Shown here in pieces: positions 44,176 through 52,584 of a stretch of 64,000 nt of DNA. The number at the start of each line of letters is the position of its first letter. Position 1 is the stretch's first letter. Location of the stretch: contig NZ_AP014648.1 of the NCBI RefSeq assembly GCF_000828475.1, positions 434,001 through 498,000 on the forward strand. Direction: 5' to 3'. The position numbers were made by a program, and so were the translations under genes. Source of the DNA: Methyloceanibacter caenitepidi (GTDB lineage Bacteria > Pseudomonadota > Alphaproteobacteria > Rhizobiales > Methyloligellaceae). The notes beneath the pieces are model-generated. The model searched no databases. It had not been told where the DNA came from and worked only from the letters and a program-made list of their open reading frames with translations.

Positions 44176-45711
44176 TCAGGCCGCCACTTTCGTGCGGCGC
44201 AGGGCTTCGCCGCGATAGCTGAGGGCCTCGGCGATGTGGATGCGGGAGACGGTCTCCGCGCCGTCGAGGTCCGCAAGCGTCCGGGCCACGCGCAAGGTCC
44301 GGTGATAGCCGCGGGCGCTTAACGAGAGCGTCCGGGCGGCATCGCGCAACAGCCCCAGCCCTTGCGCATCGGGCGTTGCCGCCGTCTCCAGGACGTCGCC
44401 GTCGGCCTCCGCGTTGGTCCGCACATGCGGCAGGCCGAGGCCACGGTAACGCGCCGTTTGGATGGCCCGTGCGGCTGCCACGCGCTCCCGCACCTCGGTG
44501 CTGCCTTCGGAGGCGCGCGGCAGCACCAGATCGGTGGCGGAGACGGCCGGCACCTCGATCTGCAGGTCGATCCGGTCGAGTAGCGGCCCGGAGATGCGCG
44601 CTTGGTAGCGGGCCGCGCATGCATGCCCCTGGCGGCAGACATGGCCGGGCTCGCCCGCGTGCCCGCACCGGCACGGGTTCATGGCCGCGACGAGTTGCAC
44701 CCGGGAGGGATAGGTGATGCGGTGGTTGGCCCGCGCGATCACTGTCTCGCCGCTTTCGAGCGGCTGCCGCAGCGCGTCCAGCACCTGCGGATTGAACTCT
44801 GGCAGTTCGTCGAGAAACAGAACCCCGAGATGGGCCAGCGCCACTTCGCCGGGCCGGGGCCGCGTGCCGCCGCCCACCAGCGCGGCCATGCTGGCGGAAT
44901 GGTGCGGCGCCCGGAAGGGCCGGTTACGGCCGATTCGCCCGCCCGCCAGATCGCCCGCGAGGCTGCGGATCATGCTGACTTCGAGCATTTCGGCGGGTTC
45001 GAGAGGCGGCAGGATCGAGGGCAGGCGCTTTGCCAGCATGGATTTGCCCGAGCCCGGCGGGCCCACCATGAGAAAATGATGCCCGCCGGCGGCCGCCACT
45101 TCGAGCGCACGCTTCGCGGTTTCCTGCCCCTTGATGTCGGCCAGGTCCGGCATGGATTCGTCTTCCGGCTCCAGATTGGGCTCCGGACGCCGCAGGGTTT
45201 GGACGCCTTTGAAATGGTTGATGAGCTGCAGCAGGTCCGCCGGCGCCAGGATCGGCATGTCGGCCGCCGCCCAGGCGGCTTCGGGTCCGCAGGGGCCTGG
45301 GCAGATCAGCCCCTTGTCCATCGCGTTGGCGCCCACGGCTGCCGGCAGCGCGCCCGCAATGGCGGCGATCGAACCGTCCAGCGCCAGTTCGCCCAGGACG
45401 CAATGGCCCTCGATCGCGTCCGGCGCGATGGCCCCGGCCGAGGCCATCACCCCGAGCGCAATGGGCAAATCGTAGTGGCTGCCTTCCTTCGGGAGGTCGG
45501 CAGGCGCGAGGTTCACGGTGATGCGTTTGGGCGGCAGGGCGAGCCCGATGGCGTTCAATGCGCCGCGCACCCGTTCGCGGCTCTCCGCGACCGCCTTGTC
45601 GGGCAAGCCCACGATGGTGAAGGCGGGCATTCCGGAGCTGATCTGCACCTGCACATCGACCGCGCGGGGCTCGATACCCTCGAATGCAACCGTCGTAACC
45701 CGCGCAAACAT
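44176..45711 (-). CDS. YifB/ComM family Mg-chelatase-like AAA+ ATPase
   Basis: A 511-residue AAA+ protein. An N-terminal Lon-like domain (GLPDKAVAESRERVRGALNAIG, PADLPKEGSHYDLPIALGVM) precedes Walker A GPPGSGKSMLAKRLPSILPPL, Walker B VLFLDELPEF and a zinc-like CRCGHAGEPGHVCRQGHAC segment. ComM homologues are helicases that aid branch migration in natural transformation. The IS1595-type transposon begins 57 bases before its start codon, so its upstream promoter region has been separated from its former neighbourhood. Confidence 0.94.
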   Translation of the reverse strand: MFARVTTVAFEGIEPRAVDVQVQISSGMPAFTIVGLPDKAVAESRERVRGALNAIGLALPPKRITVNLAPADLPKEGSHYDLPIALGVMASAGAIAPDAIEGHCVLGELALDGSIAAIAGALPAAVGANAMDKGLICPGPCGPEAAWAAADMPILAPADLLQLINHFKGVQTLRRPEPNLEPEDESMPDLADIKGQETAKRALEVAAAGGHHFLMVGPPGSGKSMLAKRLPSILPPLEPAEMLEVSMIRSLAGDLAGGRIGRNRPFRAPHHSASMAALVGGGTRPRPGEVALAHLGVLFLDELPEFNPQVLDALRQPLESGETVIARANHRITYPSRVQLVAAMNPCRCGHAGEPGHVCRQGHACAARYQARISGPLLDRIDLQIEVPAVSATDLVLPRASEGSTEVRERVAAARAIQTARYRGLGLPHVRTNAEADGDVLETAATPDAQGLGLLRDAARTLSLSARGYHRTLRVARTLADLDGAETVSRIHIAEALSYRGEALRRTKVAA

Positions 45712-45767
45712 GCCGCGAACCCCCGTTTGATCGTCGAGGGCAATGCTATCTCAGCGTGTAGGCGCGC

Positions 45768-45795
45768 GGCGATTGTATACTTGACAAACCCAAAA
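45768..45795 (+). repeat. Left terminal inverted repeat of the IS1595-family element
   Basis: Begins GGCGATTGTATACTTG and ends AACCCAAAA. Pairs with 48669-48696 on the other strand with three mismatches (positions 5, 17 and 19). It contains the -35 box of the transposase promoter. Confidence 0.92.
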
Positions 45796-45809
45796 GGAAT
45801 CCCTATTTT
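45781..45809 (+). promoter_or_regulatory. Sigma-70 type promoter of the transposase gene
   Basis: TTGACA (45781-45786), a 17-base spacer and TATTTT (45804-45809), near consensus. The -35 box lies within the left inverted repeat, so transposase binding at the end could repress its own gene. The right end has TTGGCG instead and no -10 box, so outward symmetry is lost. Confidence 0.75.
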
Positions 45810-45833
45810 GTAAGGACTTAAGAGGGAATTCCG

Positions 45834-46781
45834 ATGTCTGTCCTGTCCAAAGCCTATTTCCACGACGAGAAAGCCGCCTTCGAGAAGCTTGAGCAGATTG
45901 TGTGGCCGAACGGCCCCGTCTGCCCTCACTGTGGGAACAAGGGCGACAAGCCGTTCTACGACCTGTCCAAGACCCGTATTGGCCTGAAGAAGTGCGGTGA
46001 CTGCCGTAAGCAGTTCACGGTGCGCGTGGGCACGGTTTTCGAGTCCAGCCATGTGCCCCTGCACAAGTGGCTCCAGGCCACGCATCTGATGTGCTCGTCC
46101 AAGAAGGGTATCAGCGCGCATCAGCTGCACCGCGTCTTGGAAGTCACCTACAAGACGGCTTGGTTCATGGCTCACCGCTTGCGCGAGGCCATGCGGGACT
46201 CCAGCCCGCTCCCTTTGGGCGGTGAGGGCCAGACCGTGGAAGCTGACGAAACCTATTTTGGCAACGTGAAGGCCGCCCGTGCCAAGCGCATCTTCATCAA
46301 CGGCAAGGGATGGGTTCGTCGCGGTGCCGGTGGCGAAGCGAAGTTTAAGGTCGTGTCGCTAGTGGAGCGCGGTGGCCGCGCCCGCTCGGTGCATGTGCCC
46401 TACCTGACGGCCAACAACGTCCGCAAGGTTCTTAAGCAGAACGTGCTCGCTAAGACCGATCTCATGACCGACAACGCGCGCTTGTATGACACGGTGGGCA
46501 AAGAGTTCAACAGCCACGAGACCGTGAACCATTCGATCTACGAATACGCTCGCGGCATCGTCCACACGAACACGATTGAGGGGTTCTTCTCGATCTTCAA
46601 ACGCGGCATGCGTGGCGTGTATCAGCATTGCAGCGAGAAGCATCTGCACCGCTATCTGGCGGAGTTCGACTTCCGATACAGCGAGCGGAAGGTCTCGGAT
46701 ACGGAGCGCGCTGAGACGGCCCTGAGGGGCGTCAAGGGCAAGCGCCTCACCTATCGGAGAACTGACGCAGCCCAGGCCTAA
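45834..46781 (+). CDS. IS1595-family transposase
   Basis: A 315-residue transposase. An N-terminal zinc ribbon has CPHCGNKGDK and CGDCRKQF; then a helix-turn-helix region (LHRVLEVTYKTAWFMAHRLREAM) and the catalytic core with VEADETYFGN, LMTDNARLY and HTNTIEGFFSIFKRGMRGVYQHCS, fitting the DD(N/E) type of this family. It is full length and uninterrupted, so likely active. It follows its own promoter in the left end, and a T-rich terminator structure follows it. Confidence 0.95.
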   Translation: MSVLSKAYFHDEKAAFEKLEQIVWPNGPVCPHCGNKGDKPFYDLSKTRIGLKKCGDCRKQFTVRVGTVFESSHVPLHKWLQATHLMCSSKKGISAHQLHRVLEVTYKTAWFMAHRLREAMRDSSPLPLGGEGQTVEADETYFGNVKAARAKRIFINGKGWVRRGAGGEAKFKVVSLVERGGRARSVHVPYLTANNVRKVLKQNVLAKTDLMTDNARLYDTVGKEFNSHETVNHSIYEYARGIVHTNTIEGFFSIFKRGMRGVYQHCSEKHLHRYLAEFDFRYSERKVSDTERAETALRGVKGKRLTYRRTDAAQA

Positions 46782-46849
46782 AAGCGAATCCGAATCAACG
46801 GGTTAGAGAACCTATTGATTCTTAACGTGGAATCTACTATATTTAGTTT

Positions 46850-46919
46850 GGTAGGCAAGCGCTGGATGACCTGAGGGGGTAACACCCACACACTCGGACC
46901 AGGGGCCTACCTTCTTTTT
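46850..46919 (+). terminator. Nested stem structure with T-run after the transposase gene
   Basis: GGTAGGC (46850-46856) pairs with GCCTACC (46905-46911), and inside it CTGG/CCAG (46862-46865 with 46899-46902), CTGAG/CTCGG (46871-46875 with 46893-46897) and GGGT/ACCC (46877-46880 with 46884-46887) stack into one long irregular hairpin. TTCTTTTTA follows. It should end transposase transcripts; the size and layering are more than a terminator needs. Confidence 0.6.
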
Positions 46920-47736
46920 ATCTGTAGTGGGTTTCTACCCAGTGAGCCTTTGGTTCGCCTGGGTCGAGTTGCTGTGGGAAGAACTTAAGGCCGTAGCTCA
47001 TACAGTTGCCGTTGCGGCGATAGGTTATCGGTTCCAGCAGCTTCGCGTAGCGATGTTCCGTGAAGCCAAAGAGAGTTTCTTCGAGCGCCCACTTGAGGCC
47101 GCCCGCTGTTAGGTCAGCCAATTGCAGCCCTGCGTACTGATCTTTTTGTGCGGCTTCTACTTTGTCTCGTTGAATGGCCGGCCAGTGAATCCGAACGTCG
47201 TTCAACAGGATCTGGAGCCAAGCGTCCTCTAGCGCTAGCCCCTTAAGTGTATCGAGGTAGTCACGTAATTGATCGTAAGACAGGCGCTTGCGGTGTTCGA
47301 AAATTATCCGTGCGAGCGGGGACTCAAGCCCTAGCGCTTGCGCCGTATCGCGGCAGTACCAAGAGATGCGCTCTATCAGTAGGCGGGCAGCGTAGAAATA
47401 GAGCCTGAATGGAGCACTCGTGAAGACTTCAGGCTGCAAGATTCGTCGTTTGTGAATGATGACGCTAGAGACACGAATAGGTGCGTCAGCCATCTCTGCG
47501 AATGCTCGCACACGCTTCTCATGCGGGATGTCTTTGAAGTGGAGCTTCTCGCGCTCCTGCAATTTGAGGGCAGATCGGATGCGCGCTGCTAGCGCCCTGA
47601 CTTCTTGGTCCTGGCTAGTTGGTATGATTACCGCCGAAAGTACGAACCAGTCTGAACTTCCCTTGTCAGGCGGGTCTTTGAACGTGAATCCTTCGTCTCC
47701 AGACTCGTCAATGTAGACAACAAAGCTATGAGCCAT
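46918..47736 (-). CDS. DUF3800 domain protein, transposon passenger
   Basis: A 272-residue protein beginning AHSFVVYIDESGDEGF, the D-E-S-G-D signature of DUF3800, followed by WFVLSAVIIP, a segment near residue 62 that reads EREKLHFKDIPHEKRVRAF, and a late SYDQLRDYLDTLKG to GLQLADLTAGGL with conserved acidic residues. The family is common on mobile DNA and is thought to have an RNase H-like fold, but its activity is not established. Its GC content is lower than its neighbours outside the element. Its start codon overlaps that of the 59-residue ORF on the other strand (CATG at 47734-47737). Confidence 0.9.
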   Translation of the reverse strand: MAHSFVVYIDESGDEGFTFKDPPDKGSSDWFVLSAVIIPTSQDQEVRALAARIRSALKLQEREKLHFKDIPHEKRVRAFAEMADAPIRVSSVIIHKRRILQPEVFTSAPFRLYFYAARLLIERISWYCRDTAQALGLESPLARIIFEHRKRLSYDQLRDYLDTLKGLALEDAWLQILLNDVRIHWPAIQRDKVEAAQKDQYAGLQLADLTAGGLKWALEETLFGFTEHRYAKLLEPITYRRNGNCMSYGLKFFPQQLDPGEPKAHWVETHYR

Positions 47737-47914
47737 GCCTAAGACCCCTGCCGACGAGAAAACACAGATTCAGAAATTCAAGGACGCCGCCAAAGAAGTC
47801 GGCTGCAACGACGACGAAGCGGCATTTGATGCAGCATTGCGAAAGATCGGCAACGCACAGCCCCCTACGGCATCAAAGCCCAAACCCAAGAAGACAAAAA
47901 CCCCGGCCAAGTGA
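47735..47914 (+). CDS. 59-residue passenger ORF of unknown function
   Basis: A 59-residue basic protein, MPKTPADEKTQIQKFKDAAK..., with a helical N-terminal part containing DDDEAAFDAALRKIG-like acidic and hydrophobic pattern (NDDEAAFDAALRKIG) and a Pro/Lys-rich tail. I recall similar short proteins beside DUF3800 genes but cannot name a family. It diverges from the DUF3800 gene with overlapping start codons. A terminator hairpin overlaps its stop. Confidence 0.6.
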   Translation: MPKTPADEKTQIQKFKDAAKEVGCNDDEAAFDAALRKIGNAQPPTASKPKPKKTKTPAK

Positions 47915-47921
47915 GCCGGGG
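47896..47921 (-). terminator. Intrinsic terminator for the leftward passenger genes
   Basis: CCCCGGC (47901-47907) pairs with GCCGGGG (47915-47921) around a seven-base loop. Read leftward, the stem is followed by TTTTT. It lies 70 bases after the stop of the 47992 gene and also covers the stop of the 59-residue ORF. Confidence 0.75.
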
Positions 47922-47991
47922 TTACATCCAGGGGAGCCTTGCAGTGCGGGCGGGTGCGACCGAGAAATGCGCTGGGACCAACTGCCAACAG

Positions 47992-48237
47992 CTAGTTCAC
48001 AATCGTCGGCTTGTACGGGTCTTCCTTGGGCCCATCGATAAGATAGGTCAGGATGCTTTGGGCGTGGTCTTGATCGATGTAGATGCCTTCGGGCGGCACC
48101 CATTGAAGGAAAAAACGATAGCCTGAAGGAGATACCCAATACTGGCCCAATAGGGGGCTAGCGCACCTTTCCTTGGGAGAACACTTCTGCGCTACCAGCT
48201 GACTCTCAACTGTCTCCCGGAGTACCTGCTGGACCAT
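47992..48237 (-). CDS. 82-residue passenger protein of unknown function
   Basis: A small protein starting MVQQVLRETVESQLVAQKC with a core GQYWVSPSGYRFFLQWVPPEGIYIDQDHAQSILTYL. No family recognised. Its start overlaps the end of the HicB-like gene by 32 bases, so the two are translated from one message. A start at 48261 (MQIWGVAQ) would deepen the overlap. Placement invites a toxin-antitoxin reading, but it does not look like HicA. Confidence 0.5.
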   Translation of the reverse strand: MVQQVLRETVESQLVAQKCSPKERCASPLLGQYWVSPSGYRFFLQWVPPEGIYIDQDHAQSILTYLIDGPKEDPYKPTIVN

Positions 48238-48511
48238 CTGTGCCACACCCCATATCTGCAATCATGAACGCTGGAAGGTGGCGAGGGGAATTATCAGATT
48301 CATCTGCATCGCGCAATGCGGGTAGTTGGCGAAGTTCACCAGCACCGTAATTCACGCTCAGAATTTCAGGTAGAATTGCAATGGCGTTGCTAAACGCCTC
48401 GTCTTGGCTTGCCCCGGTTACGCTGAACATGGGGACGTCTGGACTCTCGATGAACCAGCTGCCGTCATCTCTTTCTCGACCTTCGAGAACGATGATCACC
48501 TTCTTGCTCAT
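48206..48511 (-). CDS. HicB-like / DUF1902-like small protein, transposon passenger
   Basis: A 101-residue protein. The first 50 residues (KKVIIVLEGRERDDGSWFIESPDVPMFSVTG then SQDEAFSNAIAILPEIL) have the strand-strand-helix pattern of HicB-type antitoxin partial RNase H folds and DUF1902. The C-terminal half is polar and low in structure, with no obvious DNA-binding domain. It is the first gene of a two-gene leftward unit inside the transposon. The 157 bases between it and the right end contain no gene. Confidence 0.55.
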   Translation of the reverse strand: MSKKVIIVLEGRERDDGSWFIESPDVPMFSVTGASQDEAFSNAIAILPEILSVNYGAGELRQLPALRDADESDNSPRHLPAFMIADMGCGTDGPAGTPGDS

Positions 48512-48668
48512 AACGGTCTCTCCTTGACTTCCCGTGGATACACTTTGTGAATCACCTAAACCGGGCGGTCAACCATGAAGCGCTACCTAGGGGTGTTGCA
48601 GATATGCCGCACCACAAGCAAACGCAAGCCCAGCAACGATTAATAGTTAGCAATCTGTCGCGGTCGCA

Positions 48669-48696
48669 TTTTGGGTTCGCCAAGTATACAAACGCC
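48669..48696 (-). repeat. Right terminal inverted repeat of the IS1595-family element
   Basis: On the minus strand begins GGCGTTTGTATACTTG and ends AACCCAAAA. It is followed outside by AGGCGCGC, the right copy of the target duplication. Confidence 0.92.
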
Positions 48697-48770
48697 AGGC
48701 GCGCGCAAGAACATTAAGAGAACAAACCGCAGATCTGCCAAATCCGGCGCGATCGTGTTTGTCTTTGCCA

Positions 48771-48974
48771 ATGAAGAACGATTCGATCCCGCTCGGGTTC
48801 TTGATCCACGCCGGCGTCTACCTCGCCGTCGTGGGGCTGTGCGCCGCGCTGGCGCTGTCTCACGATCCGCCGCGCCACTGGTTCGTGTGGGTGGCGGCCG
48901 GTTGGGGCATCGGGCTCGGGGCCCATGCTCTTGCCGTTCGGCGCTGCCGTGCGAGACGGCCCGCGCGGTCCTAG
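48771..48974 (+). CDS. Small two-helix membrane protein
   Basis: A 67-residue protein ([26 protein letters not shown]...) with two membrane helices and a basic tail ([11 protein letters not shown]), resembling the bacterial 2TM domain family, whose function is unknown. Its stop codon overlaps the convergent gshB stop (CTAG at 48971-48974). The IS1595-type element ends 74 bases upstream and may have changed its promoter. Confidence 0.65.
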   Translation: MKNDSIPLGFLIHAGVYLAVVGLCAALALSHDPPRHWFVWVAAGWGIGLGAHALAVRRCRARRPARS

Positions 48975-49918
48975 CGCGCCGCGACCTTTTTCTCGACCAC
49001 GTCCCAGATCATGGCGGCGATGTCGTTGCCGCCGAACTCCTTCACCTGACGGATGCCCGTCGGCGAGGTGACGTTGATCTCGGTGAGGTAGTCGCCGATC
49101 ACGTCGATGCCGGTGAAGATCAGGCCGCGCTTCTTGAGCTCGGGCGCGAGGCGGGCGCAGATCTCCTCTTCGCGCGGCGTCAGCGTGGTCTTCTTGGCCG
49201 TGCCGCCCACATGCAGGTTCGAGCGCGTCTCGTCCGCAGCCGGCACGCGGTTGATGGCGCCGGCGACCTCGCCGTCGACCAGGATGATGCGCTTGTCGCC
49301 CGCGCGCACGCTCGGCAGGTAACGCTGCACCATGATCGGCTCGCGGAAGGTCTGGCCGAGAAGTTCGATCAGCGAGTTGAGATTGGTGTCGCCCTCGGCG
49401 ATGCGGAAGATCGCGGCGCCGCCGTTGCCGTAGAGCGGTTTCACCACGATGTCCTTGTGCTCGGCGCGAAAGGCGCGGATCTCGTCCGGCGACCGGGTCA
49501 CGAGCGTCGGCGGCATCAGGTCGAGGAAGTCGAGAACGAAGACCTTTTCCGGCGCATTGCGCACGGACGCCGGATCGTTGACCACGAGCGTGCCGGGCTG
49601 CAGGCGCTCCAGCAGATGCGTCGTGGTGATGTAGGCCATATCAAACGGCGGGTCCTGACGGAGCTGCACCACGTCGAAGTCGGCGAGGTCCACCGTGTGC
49701 GGATGCGCGAGGCGGTAATGGTCGCCCGGCTTGTCCTCGACCGTCAGGCTGTGGCCGAACGCGATCAGCCGGCCGTCCTTCAGCGAGAGATTGGGCGGTG
49801 TGTAGTAGAACACGTCGTGGCCGCGGCTCTGCGCCTCCAAGAGAAGCGCGAAGGTCGAATCCCCGTTGATGTCGATCAGCTCGATGGGGTCCATTTGGAA
49901 GGCGACTTTGAGAGCCAT
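48971..49918 (-). CDS. gshB: Glutathione synthetase GshB
   Basis: A 315-residue ATP-grasp ligase joining gamma-glutamylcysteine and glycine. [39 protein letters not shown] is the family N-terminus; [60 protein letters not shown] and [21 protein letters not shown] follow. In methylotrophs glutathione also supports formaldehyde detoxification. ATG 49918 is chosen; the frame upstream is not GshB-like. Confidence 0.97.
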   Translation of the reverse strand: MALKVAFQMDPIELIDINGDSTFALLLEAQSRGHDVFYYTPPNLSLKDGRLIAFGHSLTVEDKPGDHYRLAHPHTVDLADFDVVQLRQDPPFDMAYITTTHLLERLQPGTLVVNDPASVRNAPEKVFVLDFLDLMPPTLVTRSPDEIRAFRAEHKDIVVKPLYGNGGAAIFRIAEGDTNLNSLIELLGQTFREPIMVQRYLPSVRAGDKRIILVDGEVAGAINRVPAADETRSNLHVGGTAKKTTLTPREEEICARLAPELKKRGLIFTGIDVIGDYLTEINVTSPTGIRQVKEFGGNDIAAMIWDVVEKKVAAR

Positions 49919-50029
49919 ATTGTCCTGTCGGGTCTGGGGGCCAAGATGAGGGCTAAGGCAAGTTCCGCGGAACTTGCGCGCTGGGCCGGCCCTTTTCAAG
50001 CGCGCCGGGAGCGCAGGGGCCGGCCGCCG

Positions 50030-50389
50030 TCAGATGGGGAAGGCGTTCTCTACGTGTTGCGGCAAGGTCCACGGGGCGCACAGCACCACGTCGAAGGCGA
50101 TGGCATGACCGACGAAGTCCGGATGGCTCGCGATCCAATACTGCGCCGCGCGGACGATGCGCCGCTTTTGCCGCGGCGTGACGGCATAGGCCGCCTCGTC
50201 GTGGGTCTTGCGATGCTTCACTTCCACGAAGGCGAGGCGGCCGCCCTTGGTGGCGACGAGATCGATCTCGCCAACCGGCGAGCGATAGCGCTTCGCCACG
50301 ATGCGGTAGCCCTTGAGGCGGAAGAGCCAGGCAGTGAGCGTCTCGGCCATGACGCCGTCGCGATAGGCGCGTGTGCGGGCCCGGGTCAC
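50030..50389 (-). CDS. YraN family (UPF0102) protein
   Basis: A 119-residue protein with an endonuclease-like core: AETLTAWLFRLKGYRIVAKRYRSPVGEIDLVATKGGRLAFVEVKHRKT, in which the E-x-D and E-V-K residues match the PD-(D/E)XK fold. Its function is not established. The GTG start overlaps the rsmI stop (GTGA), and the rsmI-yraN pair is widespread. It ends 111 bases before gshB. Confidence 0.93.
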   Translation of the reverse strand: MTRARTRAYRDGVMAETLTAWLFRLKGYRIVAKRYRSPVGEIDLVATKGGRLAFVEVKHRKTHDEAAYAVTPRQKRRIVRAAQYWIASHPDFVGHAIAFDVVLCAPWTLPQHVENAFPI

Positions 50390-51318
50390 GACCTGTCCCG
50401 TTTCGTCAAGGACAGCCCAAGTTCGTAGACCCGCGCGCGTTTCACCCCGTGCGCGTCGGTCACCGCGCGCACCGCATCGCGGAAGCTCATGGTCTGAAGC
50501 GCCGTCTCCAAGTCCACCGCGAGGCGTGCATCGTCAACGTCCGCCTCCTCGGCGCGTGGCGGCGCGATCACCACGGCCACCTCGCCTTTCACCGGTTGCG
50601 CCTCGATGTCTTTGGCGAGCGTCTCCAGGTTGCCGCGATGCAGGGTCTCGTGGAGCTTGGTGAGCTCGCGCGCGACCACCGCCTCGCGTGGTCCCAATAC
50701 CGCGCTCATGTCGGTAAGGCTCTTGGCGAGGCGAGGCGCGGTCTCGAAGAAGATCAACGTGGCCGGTGCATCTTTGAGCGCCGTGAGACGCGCCTGGCGC
50801 GGTCCTGATTTTGGCGGCAGAAACCCGCCGAACAGGAAGGAGTCGGTCGGGAGCCCGGCGCTTGTCAGCGCGGCGAGCGCCGCCGACGGTCCGGGAATGC
50901 TGGTCACCTTGAGTCCCGCATCGAGCGCCTCGCGCACCAGCTTGTAGCCGGGGTCGGAGACGAGCGGGGTGCCCGCGTCGGAGATCAGCGCGACGGCGTA
51001 GCCGGCCTCGATCCGTGCCAGAAGCTTCGGGCGTTCCCGTGCCGCGTTGTGTTCGTGATAGGGCGTGAGTTCTGCGGAGATGTTGTAGTGCGACAGCAGT
51101 TTGCGGGAGTGCCGCGTATCCTCGGCGGCGATCAGCGGGGCGCGGCAGAGGACCGCAAGCGCCCTCAGAGAAATGTCGGCGAGATTTCCGATCGGCGTCG
51201 CCACGAGATAGAGGCCCGCCGCCAACGGCCGGTCCAGAAGTTCGGACAGCGCCTCGCTGGCTCGGGCCATCGTTCTGGCATTGGCTTCTGTCGTGGCCTG
51301 GTCTTGCACCGGCTCCAC
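50386..51318 (-). CDS. rsmI: 16S rRNA (cytidine-1402) 2'-O-methyltransferase RsmI
   Basis: A 310-residue SAM-dependent methyltransferase of the tetrapyrrole methylase fold. LYLVATPIGNLADISLRAL, AAEDTRHSRKLLSHY, ALISDAGTPLVSDPGYKLV and SIPGPSAALAALTSAGLPTDSFLFGGFLP are diagnostic. The start is GTG 51318; ATG 51270 would remove 16 residues that lie before the conserved domain. Overlaps yraN. Confidence 0.95.
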   Translation of the reverse strand: MEPVQDQATTEANARTMARASEALSELLDRPLAAGLYLVATPIGNLADISLRALAVLCRAPLIAAEDTRHSRKLLSHYNISAELTPYHEHNAARERPKLLARIEAGYAVALISDAGTPLVSDPGYKLVREALDAGLKVTSIPGPSAALAALTSAGLPTDSFLFGGFLPPKSGPRQARLTALKDAPATLIFFETAPRLAKSLTDMSAVLGPREAVVARELTKLHETLHRGNLETLAKDIEAQPVKGEVAVVIAPPRAEEADVDDARLAVDLETALQTMSFRDAVRAVTDAHGVKRARVYELGLSLTKRDRS

Positions 51319-51384
51319 TCTTTCTGAAAGTCTCGTTCCGGAATTGGAAATCTAAGCGGATTCGCGTGGCTCCGCACGCGGGCT

Positions 51385-52584
51385 TCAGGCGGCGAGTTCC
51401 AGGATCAGCCGTTCCAGCACGAGCCGTCCTGCGGGTGTCGCCACAAGCCGCGTCTTGTTCCGGGCAAGCAGTCCTTCGGCGGCAAGCGCGTCGATGCGCG
51501 TCTCCTTGAGCGGTTCGCCGGCGAAACTCTGAAAGCGGGACAGATCCATGCCCTCGGCGAGCCGCAAGGCCATCAGCAGATATTCTTCCGCCGTTTCGCG
51601 CGAAGAGAGCGGCTCGTCACTTAGGAGACCGTGCCCGCGTGCTTCGACTTGCGCCAGCCAGTCTTCGGGAAGCCTCAAAGTCGAGAGCGCACGCTTCGTG
51701 CCGTCTAACGTGACCCGGGCATGCGCGCCCGCGCCGATCCCCGCATAATCGTGGCCGCGCCAATAGACGAGGTTGTGGCGAGACTCGGCGCCCGGCGCCG
51801 CGTGGTTGGATATCTCGTAGGCGGGGAGCCCGGCAGCCTCGCACAGCTCTTGGGTCGCCAGATACATCGCCCGCGCCGTCTCGCCTTCGGGCACCCGCAA
51901 ACGACACCTCTCATGCAGCGCCGCGAACGGCGTCCCCTCCTCGATGGTCAGCTGATAGAGCGAGAGATGATCGGCGGCGAAGGACAAGGCGCGCGTGAGT
52001 TCGTCCCGCCAGGCGTCGAGAGACTGCCCTTCGCGCGCATAGATCAGGTCGAAGGAAATCCGGTCGAAACATTCCCGCGCCAGCGCGAATGCGGCGAGCG
52101 CCTCCTCGGCCGTATGCATGCGGCCCAAGGCTTTTAGACTGTCGTCGTCCAGTGCTTGAACGCCCAGCGACAGCCGGTTGACGCCCGCGGCCGCGTAGCC
52201 CCGGAAGTTCTCCGCCTCCACGCTGGTCGGATTGGCTTCGAGGGTGATCTCCGCGTCCTCGTCCAGCGTCCAGTGTTTGGCGATGGCATCCAGGATGGCG
52301 CTCGTCACGCGCGGCGCCATGAGCGAGGGCGTGCCCCCGCCGAAGAAAACGCTGGTCACCGTACGTCCCGGTGCGGCTTCCGCGAAATAAGCGAGTTCCT
52401 GGACATAAGCGGCGAGGAAACGGTCCTGGTCGATACCGCCATGGCGCACGTGGGAGTTGAAGTCGCAATAGGGGCACTTGGCCGCGCAGAACGGCCAATG
52501 CACATAGACGCCGAACGGCTCGCCGCGGGAGGCGTTCTCGCCGCGTGCGGCGTCAGCTTGCGGTTTCGTCGTCGGCTTCAGCAT
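51385..52584 (-). CDS. hemW: Radical SAM heme chaperone HemW
   Basis: A 399-residue radical SAM protein. [21 protein letters not shown] holds the 4Fe-4S cysteines Cys33, Cys37 and Cys40, and [12 protein letters not shown] and [11 protein letters not shown] follow. HemW binds heme and passes it to target proteins; older annotations call it oxygen-independent coproporphyrinogen oxidase-like, but the extra cysteine of HemN is absent. Overlaps rdgB by 32 bases. Confidence 0.95.
   Translation of the reverse strand: MLKPTTKPQADAARGENASRGEPFGVYVHWPFCAAKCPYCDFNSHVRHGGIDQDRFLAAYVQELAYFAEAAPGRTVTSVFFGGGTPSLMAPRVTSAILDAIAKHWTLDEDAEITLEANPTSVEAENFRGYAAAGVNRLSLGVQALDDDSLKALGRMHTAEEALAAFALARECFDRISFDLIYAREGQSLDAWRDELTRALSFAADHLSLYQLTIEEGTPFAALHERCRLRVPEGETARAMYLATQELCEAAGLPAYEISNHAAPGAESRHNLVYWRGHDYAGIGAGAHARVTLDGTKRALSTLRLPEDWLAQVEARGHGLLSDEPLSSRETAEEYLLMALRLAEGMDLSRFQSFAGEPLKETRIDALAAEGLLARNKTRLVATPAGRLVLERLILELAA

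Larger units (their letters stand above)
45768..48696. mobile_element. Complete IS1595-family transposon with passenger genes
   Basis: A 2929-base element bounded by 28-bp terminal inverted repeats (45768-45795 and 48669-48696; 25 of 28 positions match) and flanked by an identical 8-bp direct repeat AGGCGCGC (45760-45767 and 48697-48704). An 8-bp target duplication and ends starting GG are what the IS1595 family makes. Inside are an IS1595-type transposase, a DUF3800 protein, a 59-residue ORF, a HicB-like protein and an 82-residue unknown. The passenger part has visibly lower GC than the flanks. Intact ends and duplication suggest recent insertion, between yifB and the small membrane protein gene beside gshB. 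Confidence 0.92.

Noticed and set aside
47992..48511. A canonical HicAB toxin-antitoxin pair
   Set aside because: The first protein is HicB-like, but the second lacks the HicA dsRNA-binding pattern; it is kept only as a hypothesis.
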